The notes under the pieces: model-generated
Told to the model about the DNA's origin: nothing
The model's input: the letters and a program-made list of their open reading frames with translations, nothing else
The model's database searches: none
Assembly: GCA_017433295.1 (NCBI GenBank)
Contig: JAFRHL010000051.1
Coordinates: forward strand, 1 to 64,000
Direction of reading: 5' to 3'
DNA from: Eubacterium sp.
GTDB taxonomy: Bacteria > Bacillota > Clostridia > Lachnospirales > Lachnospiraceae
Length of the DNA stretch: 64,000 nucleotides
Translations under genes and position numbers: made by a program
Shown here: piece by piece, positions 7,231 to 15,802 of the stretch
How positions within the stretch are numbered: position 1 is the stretch's first letter
Layout of the letters: the number at the start of each line of letters is the position of its first letter

Positions 7231-8712
7231 TCACATCACCTCACTTTGCAAATGGATCTGATTTTGAATATAGACAATAGCTGCATCTTCATCCTGCTCT
7301 ATGGCTATCTCAACTGCTTTGACTGCTGTTTCTATGAGTTTTTCTGCCTGATGTCGTAAAACAAACGATTCCTGCACTCTTGCTTCTATTGCTATCTGTG
7401 TATCGTGTTTAATAAGTGGAACTGGTATTTTTCTTAATGTTTCTTGGTTTAATCTCTGTTGAACAGATCCTCGTGCCATACGTATTGTTAAAGCTTTAGC
7501 TAAGTCACTATTGAAATACAACGCATAGACATCTGGAAGATATCTGGGTGGCAAATGGAAGCAGAGGATATTATCTGAACAAATTGCACCATTCATATTA
7601 TCGGTAATAACTCCAAAGTTTCCAATTGTGCCAACTCGTCCAGTCACTATATCGCCGGTCGAAACGAATTTGCTAAATCCCTTAGGATTTACACAGTGAG
7701 TATCATCTTGTTCAACCTGACCAGACAGAATATCAGTACCACGAATATAGTTTCGTAAATTAGGTAAGTCGCCTTTGTTATAGTATTCTTCTGAATACTG
7801 TCCTGTGAAAACATAAGTTGCTATATCTGATAAGCTTGTGATACTGTGATCATACTCTTTCAAAATTGATTCTATATCATCATATTTTTGCTGGTAGTAT
7901 TCTGCATCCAGTCTTCCAGAAATACCAAATGAGTCAGATAATAACTTTTCTGAAGTACCTTTCTTCGATATTAAGTCAGGATTATATCTCAATGTAGACA
8001 TAAGAAACGCCATTGCGTTTTTATATACTTCTGATCCCTTTGCCATATTATTTTGAGCATAATGGATTATGTTTCTGACTTGTTCCTGAAACCGAGAAGA
8101 AAGAACAGGAACAAATAGTTGATCAAAATCCTCCAAAAGCAAACCTGTCTGTGCTGCTCCGCGTTTGAATTTCTGAATCTGATTCTGCCCATATTTAGTC
8201 TTTATGAAAGTGAGTAGAAATTCTGGAAGAATATCCTTCTGCTTACTTCTTATGATCGCCAACTTGCAACTACATGTAGCTTCAGAATCAGATGTTACAA
8301 TTGCACTATTGCCTACAATCGCACCTACGATAGACATGAGAACATCCCCGTTTTTAAGATGTGATCTGTTCATGTGAGGATGGTTATAGGTGTCCCTGTC
8401 GATGCAAATCGGTGATGCCTCTTCAATGAACACATTATAAATATCCTGGCCCCTGTAGTAGGGAATACCTTCATCACAGAAGGAATCGCTAATGGACATA
8501 TGGTTACCGTCTGACACGGAGAACGATTCCGTAAAGGGCTGTAATGTTTTTTTCTTCAGAAAAGCAGATATCTCCAGATTCCCTTTCCTATAGAATTCTG
8601 CATCTACACGAGCTGTTCTTTCTAAAGACGAAAAAAGAATCTCAGTACACTCCAGCCCATCCACCAAAGCCTTATATCTGGATTCATTGAAAGGTTCAGT
8701 GGATGGGCTCAT
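7231..8712 (-). CDS. hsdS: Restriction-modification specificity subunit (HsdS-like)
   Basis: A 493-residue S subunit with two target-recognition halves. Both show the family pattern of a DNA-recognition segment followed by a helical spacer: the first half ends near RGAAQTGLLLEDFDQLFVPVL, the second near GSVQQRLNQETLRKIPVPLI. Each half would read one part of a split recognition site and dock to the methylase. The start overlaps the stop of the upstream methylase gene as ATGA, so the two are translationally coupled. No separate HsdR helicase gene is nearby. The recognition sequence cannot be read from the protein. Confidence 0.88.
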   Translation of the reverse strand: MSPSTEPFNESRYKALVDGLECTEILFSSLERTARVDAEFYRKGNLEISAFLKKKTLQPFTESFSVSDGNHMSISDSFCDEGIPYYRGQDIYNVFIEEASPICIDRDTYNHPHMNRSHLKNGDVLMSIVGAIVGNSAIVTSDSEATCSCKLAIIRSKQKDILPEFLLTFIKTKYGQNQIQKFKRGAAQTGLLLEDFDQLFVPVLSSRFQEQVRNIIHYAQNNMAKGSEVYKNAMAFLMSTLRYNPDLISKKGTSEKLLSDSFGISGRLDAEYYQQKYDDIESILKEYDHSITSLSDIATYVFTGQYSEEYYNKGDLPNLRNYIRGTDILSGQVEQDDTHCVNPKGFSKFVSTGDIVTGRVGTIGNFGVITDNMNGAICSDNILCFHLPPRYLPDVYALYFNSDLAKALTIRMARGSVQQRLNQETLRKIPVPLIKHDTQIAIEARVQESFVLRHQAEKLIETAVKAVEIAIEQDEDAAIVYIQNQIHLQSEVM

Positions 8713-10691
8713 CGAAAAAAACTTAAACCTTCCTTCTTGGCAAATTCCGCAAATGCCTCAGCAATTCCGTCACTTGTCAGACCGTCGTGATTATACAGAT
8801 CATGATCCACAATCATATGTCCATGCTCGTCAAGAATAATATTCCCTCCACTATCCATGCAGACAATCTTATCTCCGGAATTATTCTTGCTAGGTTTTTG
8901 CATTGTAGCGAAGAAGATGGGATAGTCATCCTTTTTCGGGCAAAGCTCGTCATCCCATTTTTGCACGAACAATACTGAAGTTTTTGTGCTGGTATGTGGT
9001 TTGAATACATTCACATGCAAGCCTACAACAGCAAGTATACGGCAGTGCTCCGCAATGAAATCACGGATGTATTTATCGCTGGTATTGTTGAAACGTCCTT
9101 GCGGGAGAACAATTGCCATACGGCCACCGGGTTTCAGAAAACATAGATTTCGCTCGATGAACAGAATATCCCTGCCGACCTTGCTCAGGTATTTGCCTTT
9201 GGCATTTTTGCCCAGCTCGTATTTTGCGATGATTCGGCTTTCTTTGATATCCCCAGCAAAGGGTGGATTAGCCATGACGATATCAAAATTGAAATCCCGA
9301 TTCTCATTTTTGACTTTTCGAAGAGAGCGGAGTCCCTTCCATCCTTCAAAATAAATATCTTGCCAGGCCTCATCCTTCGTCACATCATCCCAACGATCAT
9401 AATCGAGTGTATTTAAATGCATCACATTGGTACGCCCGTCACCAGCGATCAGATTCAGCGTTCTGGCTACACGAACGGCTTTCTCATCAAAATCAATAGC
9501 AAATACATTTTTGTGAACGTAATCCTCACATTCCGCTGGCTTTTTCTCCGTGGTGAACAGATGGCTCTGCGCGATGCCTTTTTCTGTTAGGATTTTCTTC
9601 CATACATAGAAAATGGTATGAACAGGAAAACCACACGACCCTGATGCAGTATCAATCATTTTTTCAGTTTTCTTTGGATTCAGCATCCGAACGCACATGT
9701 CAATTACATAACGTGGCGTGAAGAATTGACCCTTTTCTCCCTTCTGCGACTTGCTCATTAAATATTCAAAAGCGTCATCCACAACATCGAGATTGGAATT
9801 GAACAGTTTCACATCTTGTAGAGATGAAACGCAGACAGAAAGATGAGACGGAGTCAGTGCGATGGTTGCATCAGTAGCAAACACACCTGGCCACTTGTCT
9901 TTTGCTTTTTCAAACAGTTTTTGGATATTGACCTTTAAATCCTCATCAGTATCTCCATAGTTACGGAATTCCAACGTCCGGCTGTGATCTCTGCCGCTTT
10001 CCATCTCATCATACAATTTTGTATAGATGAGTTTAAATACTTCTTCAAACACATCGACACCGGCATTGGCGAGAACTTCATCCTCCATCTCCTCAATCAG
10101 ACCTTTGAGAGATTTTTTCTCACTGACCAATTTATCCTTTTGAATGAGTTTATCTATTGTCCAGCGCTCCGTCAAAATATCTTTCAGCTTTTGCGTGGAC
10201 GTGGGAATGTTTGGAATATCCTCAAAGTAATTCGGGTCTTTTCTGTGATAATAGGAAATCTGCTGACCGTTTGTCCATACTCCCATGGTCGCGCCTGTTG
10301 CGTTGCAATAGGATTTGAGTTGTTCTTTCCCTTCCGACAATTTAGGTTTCTTGATCTCAATAATTATGTATTCAACATTTGGATGGCTCTTTTCAAAAAT
10401 GACGATATCCGCTCGCTTGATCTCACGACCAAAATGAATATGCCGTTCCAATTCCATTTGATCAGTAGAATAGCCATAATCATGTACGAGAGTATAGATG
10501 TATAGCTGACGGACCGCTTCTTCCGGAGTCAGTTTGATTGCCTTATTACGCACCAGGCAATTGATGTAAGGTATCTCGACATTCCTGATGGTTTTGGTAA
10601 AGATGGCATCCTCAATTGCCGCGATAGCCGCATCAGGGAAAAGTGTTCCCTTATGAGTGCTATCCCTAAATAATTGTTCTAATGAAAACAT
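8709..10691 (-). CDS. Nuclease-adenine methylase fusion (HSDR_N + N6-methylase)
   Basis: A 660-residue protein. The N-terminal part resembles the HsdR N-terminal nuclease domain: D95, then E112-I-K114, then Q124-x3-Y128, a complete PD-(D/E)xK plus QxxxY set. The C-terminal part is an HsdM-like N6-adenine methylase with SAM motif I (MIDTASGSCGF, about 345-355) and catalytic NPPF (475-478). With the S subunit downstream and no helicase subunit, the pair resembles BcgI-like type IIB systems, where one chain both cuts and methylates. A methylation-only role is the alternative. GGAGG lies 7 bases before the start. Confidence 0.85.
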   Translation of the reverse strand: MFSLEQLFRDSTHKGTLFPDAAIAAIEDAIFTKTIRNVEIPYINCLVRNKAIKLTPEEAVRQLYIYTLVHDYGYSTDQMELERHIHFGREIKRADIVIFEKSHPNVEYIIIEIKKPKLSEGKEQLKSYCNATGATMGVWTNGQQISYYHRKDPNYFEDIPNIPTSTQKLKDILTERWTIDKLIQKDKLVSEKKSLKGLIEEMEDEVLANAGVDVFEEVFKLIYTKLYDEMESGRDHSRTLEFRNYGDTDEDLKVNIQKLFEKAKDKWPGVFATDATIALTPSHLSVCVSSLQDVKLFNSNLDVVDDAFEYLMSKSQKGEKGQFFTPRYVIDMCVRMLNPKKTEKMIDTASGSCGFPVHTIFYVWKKILTEKGIAQSHLFTTEKKPAECEDYVHKNVFAIDFDEKAVRVARTLNLIAGDGRTNVMHLNTLDYDRWDDVTKDEAWQDIYFEGWKGLRSLRKVKNENRDFNFDIVMANPPFAGDIKESRIIAKYELGKNAKGKYLSKVGRDILFIERNLCFLKPGGRMAIVLPQGRFNNTSDKYIRDFIAEHCRILAVVGLHVNVFKPHTSTKTSVLFVQKWDDELCPKKDDYPIFFATMQKPSKNNSGDKIVCMDSGGNIILDEHGHMIVDHDLYNHDGLTSDGIAEAFAEFAKKEGLSFFR

Positions 10692-10902
10692 ACTTTAACC
10701 TCCATAATGTTTTATATGGGGAAATTGTCATTCGTTTCTTATTTTTGACCGTACAGACACAGATATGCTATTACTTTTGTTTAGTGTGCTTTGTTCCTGT
10801 GATCGGTTGAATTTTGTCCTTATAGAAGAATGGACGGTGGATTTTCCATTATCATCGAGCAGCGTGCACTTACGCAGTATATCCTCATAATCTACCTTCT
10901 TA

Positions 10903-11730
10903 TTATTCTATTCCAAATATATTATTAAGCGAGAAGCCGTCTTTTCTCACACATACAATATGAAGCTTGTATGATTCCTTCAATTTCCATGGGCTTAGTC
11001 TGTATGAATCAATCATGATATCCAGGAGTTCCTGCTGAGTAGGGTCTTTGTCTACGAAATGCACTATACCCGATCCCAGAATTGGAAGATAAACATCATA
11101 TGTTCCATGATAAATATGTATCTGCTTCCAGAGAGTGTTGAGACAGTCCAGATATTCTTCGTAAGTCATAGATCCACGCCCATTTTCATCTAACTTCGTA
11201 AATGCCATCAACAAGAATTTGTCACGTTGGATTACTACCCCCGGTTTGTAGCATACCTGTCGGTTAAACTTTGATTTCGTTTTCAGTGGCTTTAATCCAG
11301 CATCATCAATCAAAGCTTGCATATTATCAATAGGATATTTTTTCAGATACTGGCCACATACTGAGTCAGGTCTTATCTCATAAGGTGCATTACCTATAGT
11401 TGTCGTAAAACATTCATCGAAATTGATGACCACTTTGCCTTTAGGAATACTGAACAGATCACCATATTCAATTCTCATTGTATAGGTTTTACCCTTTATA
11501 GATACGGATGTTCGCATTTTACGATACATGCAATTGATTAAATTTGATATAACAAAAACCACAACACAAACAATCGCATGATTAACTATAACATTAACTA
11601 AAATCGGCCACTTATCGCATATTACAATCAATTTGAAAACATCCTCGGGGAGAAATGTAAATATAGCTGTGAGTATTGCATATGCTATGCTACTACCAGA
11701 GTTCAAAAAGATTATTTTCAGCTTATTCAT
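10903..11730 (-). CDS. Membrane-anchored macro-domain protein, ThsA-like (type II Thoeris)
   Basis: A 275-residue protein with two N-terminal membrane segments (about 11-37 and 43-66) and a cytosolic domain from about residue 75. That domain starts IEYGDLFSIPKGKVVINFD, matching the ThsA macro domain (formerly DUF6430). In type II Thoeris such a TM-macro effector senses histidine-ADP-ribose made by the TIR partner and damages the membrane. Here the partner is the TIR-like gene immediately upstream, overlapping by 8 bases. The assignment rests on domain order and gene pairing; activity is not proven. Confidence 0.72.
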   Translation of the reverse strand: MNKLKIIFLNSGSSIAYAILTAIFTFLPEDVFKLIVICDKWPILVNVIVNHAIVCVVVFVISNLINCMYRKMRTSVSIKGKTYTMRIEYGDLFSIPKGKVVINFDECFTTTIGNAPYEIRPDSVCGQYLKKYPIDNMQALIDDAGLKPLKTKSKFNRQVCYKPGVVIQRDKFLLMAFTKLDENGRGSMTYEEYLDCLNTLWKQIHIYHGTYDVYLPILGSGIVHFVDKDPTQQELLDIMIDSYRLSPWKLKESYKLHIVCVRKDGFSLNNIFGIE

Positions 11731-12322
11731 AGCCCAGTGCCTGCTTTATATATTGATAATCGCCGACTTTTTCTCCAAGAATATTCGTTGTCCAGAATGG
11801 ATGAGCATCATCTTCGTATCCGTTCATATATGATGGAAGCCAACTTGGCTGATTATTTAGAGAGTTATAAAGAACAATTATCTTCTTCCCTCGTTTCTTT
11901 GCTTGTTCAAACTCATGACGTATGTACGAATAAGAATTAATGCTGCCAACATTATCGCCTGCGGATACCGTGCTTCCAACCTTACATGGTTTAAGTCCAT
12001 TCGTATTCTGTTTGTATGGAGTACAATAACATTCAAACTGATTCTTATGTCCTCGCTTGCATCCGTTTCCTGCAGTCCGTTGTGCTGTCTTATCACCTAT
12101 TACTACGATAACGTAAGATGAAGCATTGATCTGACGATTGAATTCATATTTTAGATCACAGATTCTGCAATCAGGATCCTTTGCAACACTTCCTGAATTT
12201 ACCTTTGCCGTATCCACAAAGTCAACTTTGTGTCGGTTATCCGAACCCCATGTATTTAACAGATCTACAACTTCTCTATCGCCACTTTTTTCTGCATAAT
12301 CTGCACTAATATAAACTCTCAT
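11723..12322 (-). CDS. TIR-like domain protein, ThsB-like (type II Thoeris)
   Basis: A 199-residue TIR-like protein. It begins with MRVYISADYAEK as its first strand, has ASSYVIVVIGDKT in the middle, and YIRHEFEQAKKRGKKIIVLY, where E137 is the probable catalytic glutamate. In Thoeris, ThsB senses infection and uses NAD to make a signal for ThsA. A cysteine-rich insertion (C88, C98, C100, C113, with C52 and C55) is unusual and might bind metal. It overlaps the macro-domain gene, so the two are coupled. A stand-alone TIR toxin is a less likely alternative. Confidence 0.72.
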   Translation of the reverse strand: MRVYISADYAEKSGDREVVDLLNTWGSDNRHKVDFVDTAKVNSGSVAKDPDCRICDLKYEFNRQINASSYVIVVIGDKTAQRTAGNGCKRGHKNQFECYCTPYKQNTNGLKPCKVGSTVSAGDNVGSINSYSYIRHEFEQAKKRGKKIIVLYNSLNNQPSWLPSYMNGYEDDAHPFWTTNILGEKVGDYQYIKQALGYE

Positions 12323-12526
12323 TATTTCTCACTTCCTTAATATTTAATAATAACTACAAAGTTTCCATACACATTTACTTATCGAGCAGTTCTTTGAACT
12401 TATCTTTTATTTTCTATAACAATTCTTTCCCAGAGAGTGTCCATATGGTTCCAAACAAAAAATATTATATCATAAGTGATGCTTGAAAAAAATATTTTTT
12501 AGAACATTGCGAGCATCAGAGAATAG

Positions 12527-13084
12527 TCACAAAGAGAATTCCTGATTCCTCTCATACAAATCCCCGGAAAGATCAATAACATAATCTAATGGTATCGCTA
12601 TATCATCAATGACCATCATCTTTGTGATGACAATATCTATCTTTTGGATATATCCTGTATAAGTAATATAATTACCACCAACACCATAGCTGTCACTTTC
12701 GATATCCGTACAGGGGGAGAAGTAAGTGACTGTGATCCGGGAACATACCTTTCGGCCATTCTTTCTGTGCTGCAGAATATCATGAAGAATGGATATCTTT
12801 CTATTAAGTTCTTCCTGTTCATTGTCAGTAAGCATTCTTCTTTCTTCATACAGGACTTCCTTGTTTGCAATCCGCTCATCGAAACCAGCCAGAGCATCAA
12901 AGGGAGCAAAAATCTTTGCCCTTCTGGAGCAGGGCATTTTTGGGTGTTTTCTCCTGAATTCTGACGTGCCCTCATGTCTGGGCCTGCCCTGCAGCATAAT
13001 TTTAAAATAAGGAAAATCTACCGGCATGGGCATATAGCCGATAGCCGGTAGATTGGCATATTCTGAAACTGCGATAGCTGACAT
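12527..13084 (-). CDS. YolD-like protein
   Basis: A 185-residue protein. Residues about 45-100 carry the YolD-like signature (RRAKIFAPFDALAGFDE) followed by an E-rich helix (RRMLTDNEQEELNRKISIL). YolD-like proteins usually sit beside Y-family DNA polymerases of the UmuC/DinB type and are linked to the SOS response. No such polymerase gene is present here, although the LexA/UmuD-like partner is at 13509-14246. AAAGGAGAAGGA precedes the start. The C-terminal 80 residues look like a separate beta-rich domain. Confidence 0.65.
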   Translation of the reverse strand: MSAIAVSEYANLPAIGYMPMPVDFPYFKIMLQGRPRHEGTSEFRRKHPKMPCSRRAKIFAPFDALAGFDERIANKEVLYEERRMLTDNEQEELNRKISILHDILQHRKNGRKVCSRITVTYFSPCTDIESDSYGVGGNYITYTGYIQKIDIVITKMMVIDDIAIPLDYVIDLSGDLYERNQEFSL

Positions 13085-13138
13085 AGCTTCCTTCTCCTTT
13101 CATTTATTGTTTATATGGGTGGAAAGAGATAATGTTGC

Positions 13139-13318
13139 TCATCCTGGAATCACTCCCAGGCGGATCTCTTCTCTTATAATCTCCTGAAACTGTTTATACT
13201 CATGCCGCTCTTTATAGCTGGCATATCGAACTTTTTTTGCACCGCAGTCCGGACAGGCCCCGGGCAGATGGGCAGATGGGAAGATAAACCGGCATTCTAC
13301 ACAAAAACAGATATTCAT
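13139..13318 (-). CDS. Small zinc-ribbon protein
   Basis: A 59-residue frame with cysteines arranged CVEC (6-9) and CPDC (22-25), preceded by another cysteine at residue 4, followed by a charged helix (ERHEYKQFQEIIREEIRLG). This suggests a small zinc ribbon with a helical tail. AAAGGAG lies upstream on the - strand. It sits between the S24-like gene and the YolD-like gene and is probably cotranscribed. Function unknown. Confidence 0.6.
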   Translation of the reverse strand: MNICFCVECRFIFPSAHLPGACPDCGAKKVRYASYKERHEYKQFQEIIREEIRLGVIPG

Positions 13319-13332
13319 ACTGATACTCCTTT

Positions 13333-13449
13333 CTATGCTGCATCTTCTATATCATTTAAGTACTCCCTGTAATCCTGTTCACTGGCGAACAGGAGATAGC
13401 GCCCTTTTACATAACCCATGTAACCGATAGCTGTAATATATCCTTTCAT
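13333..13449 (-). CDS. Small hypothetical protein
   Basis: A 38-residue frame (start KGYITAIGYMGYVKGRYL, end acidic NDIEDAA). A GGAGG lies just before the start on the - strand, and 14 bases separate its stop from the next start, so it fits the operon. Low-complexity evidence only; no family recognised. Confidence 0.45.
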   Translation of the reverse strand: MKGYITAIGYMGYVKGRYLLFASEQDYREYLNDIEDAA

Positions 13450-13508
13450 ATCCTGCCTCCATTCTTGAAAAAATACCTTCTTAACAGCTCATAAAACGGA
13501 TCTGCTGT

Positions 13509-14246
13509 TTACCATCTGAGATGTCTGATATCAAATCCATGACCTTCCAGGTTGGCAAGCACCTTTTCATAAGCTCCTTTCCCAATCCCAGGAATGGCAA
13601 GCATGGCTTCCTTGTCCGGAACTGCCAGGAGATCTTCCGCCGTGTGCATCCCGATATTGAGGAAACAATTCATGATCCGGGTGGGAAGGCCGAGTTTGGT
13701 AATGCTGGCGGAACTGTCTAAATGACCATCTTTTTCCTGTGCAGGAACAGACCCTTTATCCTTCCGGCCCTGGCCAGCTGTTCTCTCCTTTTTGATCTTT
13801 TCCTCTGTTTCTTCCGGTGAAAAATACTGGTAATGAGGACTCCGCGTTTTTTTGCTCTTCCTGCAATTCCTGATCAGCCCTGAAAAGACTCCTAGGATCC
13901 GGACATCTTCGGCATCTGCTTTCAGATCAGGAGTGATGGTATCTTCCCTGCGGATGCATAGTTGTAACAGGGATCCACCATCATCTTTTATAAAGAAAAC
14001 TCTTCTGATCAGCCTCTGCCCGAACACTTCAAGACAGACAATCTCCCCGTCTTCCGGCTGGGCATCAGGGTCAAAGATCAGCCAGTCATTATGATAGATA
14101 CCGGCTCCCTCCATACCGTTCCCGTCTACCAGACACAGGAAAGAACTCTGGCTCATACCCTCTGTAAATATGCTGTCCATGGTCACAAATGGTGGAAAGG
14201 ATCGGGCCGGTTGTAATTCTGCTTGTAATGATTGTTTCAATGTCAT
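13509..14246 (-). CDS. LexA/UmuD (S24)-like protein with RpoA-CTD-like tail
   Basis: A 245-residue protein. Residues 20-125 match the S24 fold of LexA/UmuD, but the catalytic serine of GxSM is glycine (GNGM, 42-45) and the lysine position is arginine (LIRR, 79-82), so self-cleavage should be lost. Residues about 185-245 (ITKLGLPTRIMNCFLNIGM, LLAVPDKEAMLAIPGIGKG) resemble the helix-hairpin-helix C-terminal domain of RNA polymerase alpha. The start at 14246 has GGAGGTG upstream; the longer frame to 14282 has no such signal. It may be a decoy or cofactor rather than a protease. Confidence 0.65.
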   Translation of the reverse strand: MTLKQSLQAELQPARSFPPFVTMDSIFTEGMSQSSFLCLVDGNGMEGAGIYHNDWLIFDPDAQPEDGEIVCLEVFGQRLIRRVFFIKDDGGSLLQLCIRREDTITPDLKADAEDVRILGVFSGLIRNCRKSKKTRSPHYQYFSPEETEEKIKKERTAGQGRKDKGSVPAQEKDGHLDSSASITKLGLPTRIMNCFLNIGMHTAEDLLAVPDKEAMLAIPGIGKGAYEKVLANLEGHGFDIRHLRW

Positions 14247-14405
14247 AAAAGCACCTCCGTTATCGAATGTATGTTCGCCCAAAGTGTAAAAATAATAAGG
14301 GCCAGGCCCGTTATTATTTTTGTGATGTTGAAATGTGATTACATATCGTTTGTCTGTCAGCCATCCTATGGCCTAAGACAATATCTGAGGGATACGGAAA
14401 AGATC

Positions 14406-14918
14406 TTATCCCTTTAGGAACTTGCTGCTGTAGTCCTGCGGACGGAAAGAATAGCCTCTCCGGGACAGGTCTGCTGCTTTAAGAGCGACCAGGTTGATGT
14501 CAGAGTTCATCATGGCAGCGATCTGGTCTACACTGTAGCCCTCCATGATGTACCCGATCATCTCTTCGTCCGGCAGCATGATATGAGCGGCAAAGAGGTT
14601 TGCTTCATACTCCATACGGCTTTTGCTCATATCAAAGAGGCTTAACTCTTTAAACATGCTTGCCTCTTTCCTGTGGAGCATGTCATGTCCGATCTCATGG
14701 AGTATGACTATAGCCCGCATGACTTCATCAAGATCTTCTTTAATAAAGATATAGCGGTTTTTTTTGATGACTATATAGGAACCTTTCAGCTTTTCCGATT
14801 GCATCCCGATGATCTTGATCCCCAGTTCTTTGGCAATCTGTTCTGGCTTTCTGGTTCCCAGGCGCTTTACGATGAGGTCTGCTTTTTTTATGATGGCATC
14901 ATAATTGTTCAAATGCAT
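14406..14918 (-). CDS. ImmA/IrrE-family metallopeptidase
   Basis: A 170-residue zinc peptidase with HEIGHD in VILHEIGHDMLHR, the HExxH motif, and EYEANLFAAHIMLP downstream, which supplies the third ligand. In ICEBs1 the related ImmA cleaves the repressor ImmR to switch the element on. Here the XRE regulator lies 122 bases upstream on the same strand, the same arrangement. AAGGGGTGA precedes the start. It likely controls induction of this ICE by cleaving the neighbouring repressor; that target is an inference. Confidence 0.85.
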   Translation of the reverse strand: MHLNNYDAIIKKADLIVKRLGTRKPEQIAKELGIKIIGMQSEKLKGSYIVIKKNRYIFIKEDLDEVMRAIVILHEIGHDMLHRKEASMFKELSLFDMSKSRMEYEANLFAAHIMLPDEEMIGYIMEGYSVDQIAAMMNSDINLVALKAADLSRRGYSFRPQDYSSKFLKG

Positions 14919-15040
14919 ATCGTCACCCCTTTTATCCCATGTTTAAGCTTAAGAATCGAAAATGAAACGAGTAACTATAGCATATCAAATTAGGAGTCCG
15001 AAATTCTACCCTTCTTTTAATTGACAGCAAAGGTGAATAT

Positions 15041-15454
15041 TTACTCATCTTCTTTTCTGTATTTCTTCGGGGTATACTTTTTATTCGTTCTCTTTGCATC
15101 AACATAAGCCTGCTGGACCGCAAGCATGAAGGTATCCATATCTTCCTCAGCCATCTCGCCACCGGCAAAAAGCCCGGTCACTTCGGCCATGAGGGCAGCA
15201 GCATCCTTTGCTCCCCGGTATCCAAACATGCTTCCTGAATCTGTGATAAAAGACTCCTTCTCTGTCATCAGATAATCTGTATCGCAACCCAGGGCCCCGG
15301 CAAGCTTTGCATAAAGGTCCCTGCTCTTCGGATATCGGCCCTCGACCTCCCAGCCCCGGATCGTGCGCAGGGAAACGCCGATAGACTTGCCTAATTCTGT
15401 CTGGGAAAGTTTTTTCTTTTTCCGTAATTCCCTGATCTTTTCACCAAATGTCAT
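15041..15454 (-). CDS. XRE-family transcriptional repressor
   Basis: A 137-residue regulator. Residues 1-65 form a Cro/C1-type helix-turn-helix (EKIRELRKKKKLSQTELGKS, RTIRGWEVEGRYP). The C-terminal part may be the oligomerisation and protease-sensitive part. I chose ATG 15454, 7 bases from CCTCC on the + strand (GGAGG on -), over the upstream TTG. It lies directly downstream of a strong - strand promoter with repeated TTGCCT/AGGCAA motifs, so autoregulation is likely. With ImmA/IrrE it forms a typical ICE control pair. Confidence 0.88.
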   Translation of the reverse strand: MTFGEKIRELRKKKKLSQTELGKSIGVSLRTIRGWEVEGRYPKSRDLYAKLAGALGCDTDYLMTEKESFITDSGSMFGYRGAKDAAALMAEVTGLFAGGEMAEEDMDTFMLAVQQAYVDAKRTNKKYTPKKYRKEDE

Positions 15455-15508
15455 GGTCAAACCTCCTTCATATGGGAAATGTATTTCCTTTTTGTTTCAA
15501 GTTGCCTC

Positions 15509-15537
15509 TTGACAAAGGAAATTGTGTGGCCTATAAT
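15509..15537 (+). promoter_or_regulatory. Rightward sigma-A promoter
   Basis: TTGACA (15509-15514), 17-base spacer, TATAAT (15532-15537): a perfect consensus promoter reading right toward the zinc-ribbon gene. It faces the leftward promoter at 15571-15599. Confidence 0.75.
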
Positions 15538-15570
15538 GTGAACCACAATAAAGGCAACTAACTTGCCTAT

Positions 15571-15599
15571 AATATAAACTTTATTGCCTATATTGTCAA
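15571..15599 (-). promoter_or_regulatory. Leftward sigma-A promoter and operator region of the XRE repressor
   Basis: On the - strand TTGACA (15599-15594), 17-base spacer and TATATT (15576-15571). It reads left into the XRE gene. TTGCCT or AGGCAA motifs at 15502, 15552, 15563 and 15584 surround both promoters; 15552 and 15563 make an inverted repeat. CCTATAAT is also repeated at 15530 and 15566, 36 bases apart. Confidence 0.75.
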
Positions 15600-15802
15600 G
15601 GAGGAAATTGAAAATTGCCATATTTTTTAGTTGACTGATAAGTCAGATGTTTTTTCAACAGCAATAATACATGCGGCAGCGCATGAGCGTTCGGAACTTG
15701 CCGCCATGTAAAAAAGATCAGCAGAGTTATCAATCATTTAGCCCATCGACGGTTTTTCCCTTTCCGTTTGATGGATACATACTATTCATTGGAGGATGTT
15801 TG

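Noticed and set aside
10692-10902. Protein-like - strand frame (KVDYEDILRKCTLLDDNGKS) between the macro gene and the methylase gene
   Set aside because: It has no start codon and no family match; it may be a gene remnant but the evidence is too thin.
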